Positions 49,452 through 55,070 of a stretch of 55,070 nucleotides of DNA are shown here, piece by piece. The DNA lies in the NCBI GenBank assembly GCA_900769615.1, contig CAAGHH010000017.1, positions 1 through 55,070 of the forward strand, written 5' to 3'. Each line of letters starts with the position of its first letter. Positions within the stretch are counted from its first letter, which is position 1. Under the pieces are notes generated by a model. It ran no database searches and was not told the DNA's origin. It saw nothing but the letters and a program-made list of their open reading frames with translations. Made by a program: the position numbers and the translations under genes. The DNA comes from Selenomonadales bacterium (GTDB lineage: Bacteria; Bacillota; Negativicutes; Selenomonadales; Selenomonadaceae).

Positions 49452-51254
49452 ATGCAGGTTAACGGTGATTTAGCCAATATAAAAACTTATGTACTAGAAA
49501 AATTAAAAGCTATTTATGAATTAACTGTTCCAATCGGACAGGTTTCAACGCATGAATTGAATGAAGCTATGCTGGAAGTCACTGATATACTTGAACGTGA
49601 AGTGGCAGTATATATAAATCGTCATGGCAAGATAGTTCAAGTTTCATTAGGTGATGCTGATACGGTAGATTTGCCGGAATTTGCTAAATCAAGCCGTTCT
49701 GAACGGAGATTATCGGGAATACGCTGTATCCATACGCATCCTAGTGGTGATGTGCGCTTGAGCACACCGGATTTATCGTCATTAAGACGGTTAAAATTTG
49801 ATTGTATGACCGCGATTGGTCGAAAAGACGGTGGTACTATCATTGGCTGCATGGGCTTTTTTACTGGCGAAGAAGCGGCTGATGGTACACTGGAAATTTC
49901 GCAATATGGTCCTTTAAAGATGAGTTCTATGGCGGCGATTAATCTTAATATGCTGATAGCGGCGATTAATAAAAAGCTGAATGCAGTAAAGGTGGTGTCA
50001 ACCGCTGTTGAGGTTGAACGGGCAATTTTAGCTGGTGTCAGTCATAAAGGTATGTTATGGCCAATTGATGAATCACTGGCTGAACTTGCGCGGTTAGCTG
50101 ATACGGCAGGCGCTGATGTGGTAGCCACGGTTACGCAGCAACGTGAAAAACCTGATACGGCGTTTTTTTTAGGTAAAGGCAAAGTATCGGAAATCTCCAT
50201 GCTTATTCAAGAGTATGATGCTAGTCTTTTAATTTTAGATGATGAGCTGACGCCTTCGCAGCAGCATAATCTAGAACAGGTTTTAGGGATAAAGGTTATT
50301 GACCGAACGGCACTTATCTTGGATATTTTTGCCCAAAGGGCGCATTCTAGTGAAGGTAAGTTGCAGGTAGAGCTAGCGCAGCTTCGCTATAATTTGCCAA
50401 GATTGATGGGGCAGGGTATGGCACTTTCAAGATTAGGTGGTGGTATTGGTACCCGTGGCCCTGGGGAAACCAAGCTTGAAGTCGATAGACGCCGGATTTA
50501 TAGTCGGATTCATGATATTGAGGTACAAATTGAAAATCTACGTAAAAATCGGAACATGCATCGTTTGCGACGCAAGGAATCGCAGCTTCCGTTAGTATCG
50601 CTGGTAGGTTATACTAATGCTGGCAAATCAACTTTATTAAATAAACTTACTGGTGCTGATGTTTTAGCTGAGGATAAATTATTTGCCACACTTGATACAA
50701 CCACCAGACATTTAGTTTTGCCAGAAAAACAGGAAATACTGCTAACAGATACCGTGGGTTTTATTCAAAAATTGCCGCATACGTTAGTTAAAGCTTTTAG
50801 GGCAACTTTAGAGGAAGTGCAGGAAGCTGATTTACTGCTGCATGTAGTAGATGCTAGCAATGAAAATTACGAAAAACAGATAGAAGCAGTCATAAAGGTA
50901 TTGCAGGAATTAAATGCGGCAGATAAGCCAGCAATGTTTGTATTTAATAAAATTGACTATTTGCCTAACCGCAATGCTTGTCAAATAATGCTGCGCGATC
51001 GGCAAGGAATTTGTGTTTCGGCAGCAACTGGCGAAAATATTGCTGAATTAATGCAATGTATAGAGGACTTTTTTAAAGAAAGTCAAGTAAATATGACTTT
51101 GCTGATACCATTTAGTGAAGGTCAGGTTATTAACCAATTGCACAAATTGCAGGCCGTAAAACAAGTAGAATATTTGGCTAATGGTACGCAGATTAAAGTA
51201 AAATTGCCATTGTCAGAAAAAGAATTTTTTAGTAAATATGAAATGAAAGAATAG
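49452..51254 (+). CDS. hflX: GTPase HflX with N-terminal JAMM-like extension
   Basis: HflX splits stalled or stressed ribosomes. The 600-residue protein is longer than the E. coli form (about 426). Residues about 190-370 are the HflX-specific domain (FLGKGKVSEI, GPGETKLEVDRRRI) and 375-540 the G domain (LVGYTNAGKSTLLNKL, DTVGFIQKLPH, NKIDY). The N-terminal extension contains H94-T-H96-P-S98, then S104-T-P-D107, which is the HxHPx6SxxD JAMM/RadC metal-site signature, and Glu 50 is placed before a strand (VAVYINRHGKI) as in RadC. Similar extensions occur in clostridial HflX proteins; peptidase activity is unproven. Confidence 0.93.
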   Translation: MQVNGDLANIKTYVLEKLKAIYELTVPIGQVSTHELNEAMLEVTDILEREVAVYINRHGKIVQVSLGDADTVDLPEFAKSSRSERRLSGIRCIHTHPSGDVRLSTPDLSSLRRLKFDCMTAIGRKDGGTIIGCMGFFTGEEAADGTLEISQYGPLKMSSMAAINLNMLIAAINKKLNAVKVVSTAVEVERAILAGVSHKGMLWPIDESLAELARLADTAGADVVATVTQQREKPDTAFFLGKGKVSEISMLIQEYDASLLILDDELTPSQQHNLEQVLGIKVIDRTALILDIFAQRAHSSEGKLQVELAQLRYNLPRLMGQGMALSRLGGGIGTRGPGETKLEVDRRRIYSRIHDIEVQIENLRKNRNMHRLRRKESQLPLVSLVGYTNAGKSTLLNKLTGADVLAEDKLFATLDTTTRHLVLPEKQEILLTDTVGFIQKLPHTLVKAFRATLEEVQEADLLLHVVDASNENYEKQIEAVIKVLQELNAADKPAMFVFNKIDYLPNRNACQIMLRDRQGICVSAATGENIAELMQCIEDFFKESQVNMTLLIPFSEGQVINQLHKLQAVKQVEYLANGTQIKVKLPLSEKEFFSKYEMKE

Positions 51255-51265
51255 AGGAGATAACC

Positions 51266-52510
51266 GTGCCGTTTTCAAAAAAATTATTGGATTTAAAAAA
51301 AGAAGTTTTACAGGAGTCACAAGAATTATTTGCAAGAGTTGATGATATAGCTGAAGCTAATACCTTAAAGGTGCTTGACGCCATGCGCGAATGCAAGGTA
51401 TCTGATGCGCATTTTAATACTACCTCAGGTTATGCTTATGATGATATTGGCCGCGGTAAATTAGAAGAACTTTATGCTAAAGTTTTTGGGGCAGAGCGGG
51501 CACTTGTCCGCACGCAATTTGTGTCAGGTACTCATGCTTTGGCTACCGTTTTATTCGGCATTTTGCGCCCTGGTGATGAGCTGGTTTCATTGACTGGTAA
51601 ACCCTATGATACGATGCAAACGGTTATTGGTTATGAAAATGAATCAGCGGGATCATTAAAGGAATTTGGTGTGCTTTATAACGAACTTCCAATGGTAGAT
51701 GGCAAGGTCGATATGGCGGGGATAAAAAATGTTATAACGTCCAAAACTAAAATGGTTGAAATTCAGCGTTCCCGTGGCTATAGTATGCGTAATCCGCTTT
51801 CAATTGAAGATATAAAAGCGATAACCGCAGAAGTTCATCGCCTTAAGCCTGATTGTATTTGTTTTGTTGATAATTGCTATGGCGAATTTGTCGATACTTT
51901 TGAACCAACCCAGGTTGGTGCGGATATCATGGCAGGCTCGCTCATAAAAAATCCTGGCGGTGGGGTTGCCCCGACTGGTGGTTATATTGCTGGTAAGGAT
52001 AAGCTGGTAGAATTGGCATCATATCGCTTGACTGCTCCAGGAATGGGTGATGAATTAGGTGCTAGCTTAGCAAATAACCGGCTCTTATTCCAAGGCTTCT
52101 TTTTAGCTCCGCATGTAGTTGCGCAAGCGATTAAAGGCGCTATCTTTGCGGCTGGAATATTTGCTAAGCTTGGTTACAAAACGCTGCCACTTCCTAATGC
52201 AGTGCGCGGTGATATAATTCAGGCCATTGAACTTGGCAGTGCCGATAAGATGATTGCTTTTTGTGGCGGTATTCAAAAATATTCACCAGTTGATTCTTAT
52301 GCTGCGCCTGAGCCTTGGGATATGCCAGGTTATACTGACCAAATTATTATGGCAGCTGGCACATTTGTGCAAGGGGCATCGATTGAATTTAGCGCCGATG
52401 GACCGATGCGTGCACCATTTAATGTTTACTTGCAAGGCGGGCTTACCTTTGAACACGCTAAAGTAGGTATCTTAGGGGCAGCGCAGGCAATTGAAGATTT
52501 GAATAAATAA
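51266..52510 (+). CDS. YnbB-type PLP enzyme (methionine gamma-lyase family)
   Basis: This 414-residue protein belongs to the family once called aluminium resistance protein. Signatures are HFNTTSGYAYDDIGRGKLEE, FVSGTHALATVLFG, SRGYSMRNPLS, and the PLP Lys 228 in GSLIKNPGGGVAPTGGYIAG. It is annotated as a methionine gamma-lyase or cystathionine beta-lyase family member with uncertain substrate. The hflX-ynbB pair is also seen in Bacillus. GAGGAGA precedes the GTG at 51266. It ends the gene run. Confidence 0.9.
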   Translation: MPFSKKLLDLKKEVLQESQELFARVDDIAEANTLKVLDAMRECKVSDAHFNTTSGYAYDDIGRGKLEELYAKVFGAERALVRTQFVSGTHALATVLFGILRPGDELVSLTGKPYDTMQTVIGYENESAGSLKEFGVLYNELPMVDGKVDMAGIKNVITSKTKMVEIQRSRGYSMRNPLSIEDIKAITAEVHRLKPDCICFVDNCYGEFVDTFEPTQVGADIMAGSLIKNPGGGVAPTGGYIAGKDKLVELASYRLTAPGMGDELGASLANNRLLFQGFFLAPHVVAQAIKGAIFAAGIFAKLGYKTLPLPNAVRGDIIQAIELGSADKMIAFCGGIQKYSPVDSYAAPEPWDMPGYTDQIIMAAGTFVQGASIEFSADGPMRAPFNVYLQGGLTFEHAKVGILGAAQAIEDLNK

Positions 52511-52578
52511 TATACTTATGCTGAGCTTAGCCGGTAAAAGTGTATATAGTGTATATAATGTAACTAAGTTTTTAGCAT

Positions 52579-52881
52579 TTATAATGAAGACTGTTTTTTA
52601 TGGTAGGCAGCACATTTTTCAACAATTAAACGTACGACCCAAGAAGCTGGCCGCGAAGATTTTTCATGAAACCACATCTCAACCGTACGGCTGGGAGCAC
52701 CTAAAATACGCTCAAAATCACGTGGGCGAATACCCCATAAATCGCGAATCAGCTTCATTGGCTCATCGGAACAGGCAATTCGATCAAGCTCAGCTGCCGT
52801 CTTTAATTCTTCTACATCGACATCAAAACCGGTTTGGCGTTGAAACCAGTTGGGAATATCATCACGTGTAACCTTAGGCAT
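52579..52881 (-). CDS. Small helix-turn-helix protein
   Basis: The 100-residue protein has a helix-turn-helix-like segment at about 52-75 (RPRDFERILGAPSRTVEMWF), resembling the XRE/YiaG type, and a basic C-terminus. GAAAGGAG lies just before the ATG and a perfect TTGACA promoter element is upstream on the same strand, so the minus strand is the coding one. Target genes are unknown; it could regulate itself. It sits at the border between core genes and accessory DNA. Confidence 0.75.
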   Translation of the reverse strand: MPKVTRDDIPNWFQRQTGFDVDVEELKTAAELDRIACSDEPMKLIRDLWGIRPRDFERILGAPSRTVEMWFHEKSSRPASWVVRLIVEKCAAYHKKQSSL

Positions 52882-52920
52882 AAAAGACTCCTTTCACCAT
52901 GTTTAACATCAATATAGAGT

Positions 52921-52949
52921 ATGCTATGTCTAATTGGGTAATATGTCAA
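52921..52949 (-). promoter_or_regulatory. Predicted promoter of the HTH gene
   Basis: Minus strand TTGACA (52944-52949), 17-base spacer, weak TAGCAT (52921-52926). Confidence 0.5.
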
Positions 52950-53206
52950 GCTTGTATTCAAAGATTTATTGCTAACCTGGCAACATATATTCGGATTGTT
53001 TTTGGGAAAGCAAAGGATATTCTGTTCGCAATTTAAAGTATATGTCAAAATTCGCAGAGACTTCATCTGCCACGGCAAGTGACGAAAATAGTGCTGAAAA
53101 CCTTTGAAAATCAAGGATTTTTTCACAATTCGACCTGAATTTACGACACTTTTACGACTGATGAAGTCAAGCTATGATAAATACGTTGTGAAAGAGGTCA
53201 AATACG
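52950..53206. other. Intergenic border between core and accessory DNA
   Basis: There is no supported gene here. The stretch holds a direct repeat TTTACGAC (53140-53147 and 53151-53158) and the ribosome region of the next gene. Gene content changes here from housekeeping to mobile types, so an element boundary may lie in or near it; no clear attachment site was seen. Confidence 0.35.
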
Positions 53207-53572
53207 ATGAAAAAAATTACAGAAAATGGCATTGATTATGTACTGGTTGGAGATTATTACATACCAGATTTTAAGTTACCAGAGGAAGAACGTCCTATTA
53301 GAAAGTACGGACGTATGTACTGGGAGTATTTAAGGGAGAATAATCCGATGCTGTTTAATGATTTGGTGCTGAGTTGTTGGCTCTGGACTTATCTTTCGGA
53401 TATAAACGAGCAGGCACAGGAAAGATTACAGGTCATTATTAGTCAGATGCAAAAAGCTGAGTCTGTAACTGAGAAATTTAAAGAGGATAATCAGTGGGAG
53501 TGGATTCAGAGAATGGGAAGTTGCCGATTTTTTGCAAAAGAAATCTTGACAGCAACTTTGGAAGCTGTATAA
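53207..53572 (+). CDS. tnpV: TnpV-family transposon-encoded protein
   Basis: The 121-residue protein matches the TnpV family carried by Tn4451-like mobilisable transposons and other integrative elements of gut Bacillota: ITENGIDYVLVGDYYIPDF, IRKYGRMYWEYLRENNP and a C-terminal EKFKEDNQWEWIQRM. Function is unknown. GAAAGAGG precedes the ATG. The rest of a Tn4451-type element (tnpX, tnpY, tnpZ) is not seen here, so this is likely a relic or an element continuing in another form. Confidence 0.85.
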   Translation: MKKITENGIDYVLVGDYYIPDFKLPEEERPIRKYGRMYWEYLRENNPMLFNDLVLSCWLWTYLSDINEQAQERLQVIISQMQKAESVTEKFKEDNQWEWIQRMGSCRFFAKEILTATLEAV

Positions 53573-53586
53573 TAATATTAACAGAA

Positions 53587-53631
53587 CCCACCACGCCTCT
53601 GTTTTTCATGCGCAACTCGGTGGGACTTTTT
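53587..53631 (+). terminator. Terminator-like hairpin between tnpV and the Abi gene
   Basis: CCCACC / GGTGGG (53587-53592 with 53619-53624) with a long loop, followed by ACTTTTT. Confidence 0.55.
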
Positions 53632-53648
53632 CATTTATGGGGTGTTTT

Positions 53649-54557
53649 ATGTATCAATATCCAAAACAAATATTAACAATAGAACAACAAGTGCAATCTT
53701 ATGTAGATGCAGGAATGGAGATTAAGTCTCGTGAAGATGTAGAAAAGGCACTAAAATCTGTTGGATTTTATCGTTTACGTGGATATTCATTCCATTTATA
53801 TAATAATGCGGATAAAAAGTATGTTCAGGGAACTAAATTTGAAGATATTTTCCAGTTGTATCAGTTTGATCAGGAACTATCTGGTTTGATTTTTGCTATG
53901 ATTTCTAAAATCGAAGTCGCACTGAGAGTTCGACTGGTAGAAGCACTGCTGGTACATGGAGATTCTTTGATTTTACAGGATTCTTCAATTTTTAAAGAGA
54001 AGAAAATGTACTGGCAGAATATGTCCACAATAGCATCGGAAATTGCCCGTTCTAATGACGTGTTTATCAAACATAATTTTGATAAACATGAAGGTGAAAT
54101 CCCAGTATGGGCAGTTGTGGAAGTATTATCTTTTGGAACATTATCTAAGATAATCAAAAATTTGAAAACAGGTACAGGCAGTGCATATTCGATTTTAGCA
54201 GCGAATTATCAATATACTTCTAAAAAAGGTAATTTGGTAAATCCATCGCAAAAGATGTTTACTTCGTGGGTACATGGTGTTTCCATATTGAGAAATATGT
54301 GTGTACATAATTCCAGAATTTATAATCGGACAATACATACGACACCGGAAATTATGGAGGAAGATAAGGTTACACCATTGCCATCACATAATGGTTTGTA
54401 TCAAATTTTACTGGCAATGAAATATCTTAGATCTTCAGATGAGGAGTGGACGGTATTTGTAGATGCTTTTGATAAGTTGATTCAAAATAATATTAGTGTA
54501 ATCAGTTTTACAGCAATGAATCTTCCAGTGGATTGGAAAGCACATTTAAGTGTATAA
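53649..54557 (+). CDS. Abi_2 (AbiD/AbiF)-family abortive-infection protein
   Basis: The 302-residue protein belongs to the Abi_2 family: LTIEQQVQSYVDAGMEI, then VGFYRLRGYSFHLY, QLYQFDQELSGLI, and a C-terminal VSILRNMCVHNSRIYNR. The last segment contains R215-x4-H220, the HEPN ribonuclease motif, so RNA cleavage on phage infection is a plausible role. Lactococcal AbiD and AbiF are the named relatives. The ATG at 53649 follows GGGGTG; an earlier ATG (53637) overlaps that site. It stands alone, without an obvious antitoxin gene, beside tnpV. Confidence 0.87.
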   Translation: MYQYPKQILTIEQQVQSYVDAGMEIKSREDVEKALKSVGFYRLRGYSFHLYNNADKKYVQGTKFEDIFQLYQFDQELSGLIFAMISKIEVALRVRLVEALLVHGDSLILQDSSIFKEKKMYWQNMSTIASEIARSNDVFIKHNFDKHEGEIPVWAVVEVLSFGTLSKIIKNLKTGTGSAYSILAANYQYTSKKGNLVNPSQKMFTSWVHGVSILRNMCVHNSRIYNRTIHTTPEIMEEDKVTPLPSHNGLYQILLAMKYLRSSDEEWTVFVDAFDKLIQNNISVISFTAMNLPVDWKAHLSV

Positions 54558-54590
54558 ATGCAACAGAACTGCATAAAATAGTAAAACAGA

Positions 54591-54628
54591 CCTAACCAAG
54601 CATTTTTGCTCAAATCGGTTAGGCTTTC
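54591..54628 (+). terminator. Terminator-like hairpin after the Abi gene
   Basis: CCTAACC / GGTTAGG (54591-54597 with 54617-54623) followed by CTTT. Confidence 0.55.
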
Positions 54629-54679
54629 GGTGGAGTGTTACGATAAGCACTTCGCCATTTATTATTCGTGACTATGATT

Positions 54680-55070
54680 ATCAAGAAAAAGCCAAAAGAG
54701 ACCATGATAAGCAACTAAACGTTATGACATCTTTCACTAGACAACTCGAGATTATAGGAGAATGTATCGCGATGAGAATCGATTACCTCCTAAGAGAGGG
54801 CCGCTGCTTTTCAAAGAAAAAAATTTAACTCGACAAAGGACCTAACCGGAACCTTATAACCTTGAAGTATATAAATCAATGTCGAAGGACGAGCTGATTC
54901 AGGAACTAATCAAAGTCCGCATAGCTGATGCTTGATAAAAAAAAGGTTACTAGGTGAAGGGAGATGGTTCGGTAATTCGCTACAGCAGCAAGAATACCAA
55001 GTAATACTTGAGTTATCTGGGGAAATTCCTGTGAAAATTCTATGTAAAGTCATGGGTATTAACCGCAGCA
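54680..55070 (+). pseudogene. Decayed IS3-family transposase (orfA remnant and orfB start)
   Basis: Reading frames here are broken. From 54879 one frame encodes MSKDELIQELIKVRIADA, typical of the C-terminal part of IS3-family OrfA, but it meets TGA-TAA at 54933-54938, TAG at 54951-54953, and ends NTK-TAA at 55002-55004. In the -1 frame, from about 54992, EYQVILELSGEIPVKILCKV reads as the start of OrfB and runs off the window edge. Upstream (about 54680-54878) other pieces in shifted frames look like OrfA remains. The gene is non-functional as read; the remainder of the element is outside the window. Confidence 0.7.

Noticed and set aside
52518..52871. 117-residue plus-strand frame opposite the HTH gene
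   Set aside because: The minus strand has the better ribosome site, promoter and domain pattern; the plus translation looks random.
1..55070. CRISPR array, tRNA or rRNA genes
   Set aside because: No regularly spaced repeats, and no cloverleaf or rRNA sequence was recognised on either strand by reading.

Overview
The window looks like a chromosomal stretch from an anaerobic member of the Bacillota. The Negativicutes are the best guess (Selenomonadales or Megamonas relatives), but this is inferred from gene content and not shown. Supporting traits are RNase J, the rimP-nusA-rnpM-ylxQ-infB-rbfA-nrnA-truB-ribF-rpsO-pnp block, ispH beside a four-domain ribosomal protein S1, the mltG-trmR-trhP block, and a Gram-negative-style multidomain CCA enzyme. 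Base composition leans to A+T. Strong GGAGG-type ribosome sites are common, and TTG or GTG starts are frequent. Nearly everything is on the plus strand; the exceptions are fba, an rluD-like gene, rqcH and a small HTH gene.

The left edge (1-340) is the end of an IS200/IS605-type element. It holds the zinc-finger C-terminus of TnpB and a hairpin-rich 3' region that could encode its guide RNA. The element ends at the very start of mltG, which has no clear native start signal. From 343 to 5202 run mltG, trmR, trhP, acylphosphatase, aroQ and an M24 peptidase. Then come RNase J (rnj), dnaE and a D-Ala-D-Ala carboxypeptidase, followed by a tightly packed run: an rluB-type pseudouridine synthase, a BaiN-type flavoprotein, aroA, cmk, plsC, ispH and rpsA. 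After a terminator lie the DUF512 radical-SAM protein, der and plsY, then an ACT protein with hom and thrB, then cca.

The stretch 26063-36777 is the classic translation and RNA-processing super-operon, with hairpin leaders before rimP and rpsO. After the minus-strand genes fba and rluD come lysC (with an apparent internal start for a separate regulatory subunit), an AspC/TyrB-like aminotransferase, a beta-hydroxyacid dehydrogenase, and a P1B metal ATPase whose HMA domain is a separate small gene. rqcH is convergent. An unusual cluster follows at 47064-52510: a promoter that runs straight into a terminator hairpin, an unrecognised 123-residue protein, an unrecognised protein built of two repeats, an NdpA-like nucleoid protein, an HflX GTPase carrying a complete JAMM-like metal-site signature in its N-terminal extension, and a YnbB-type PLP enzyme.

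The right end (about 52950-55070) is accessory DNA: a TnpV-family protein, an Abi_2/HEPN abortive-infection-type protein, and a decayed IS3-family element cut off by the window edge.

In function, the core genes cover translation (rimP, nusA, infB, rbfA, truB, rpsO, rpsA, der, hflX, rqcH), RNA decay (RNase J, PNPase, NrnA), tRNA maturation and modification (cca, trmR, trhP), the shikimate and aspartate amino-acid pathways (aroQ, aroA, lysC, hom, thrB), envelope and lipid synthesis (mltG, dac, plsC, plsY, ispH), and metal export. No tRNA, rRNA or CRISPR array was seen. The strongest candidates for something under-described are the JAMM-HflX fusion with its operon partners, the tiny promoter-terminator unit at 47063-47145, and the TnpB guide-RNA region.
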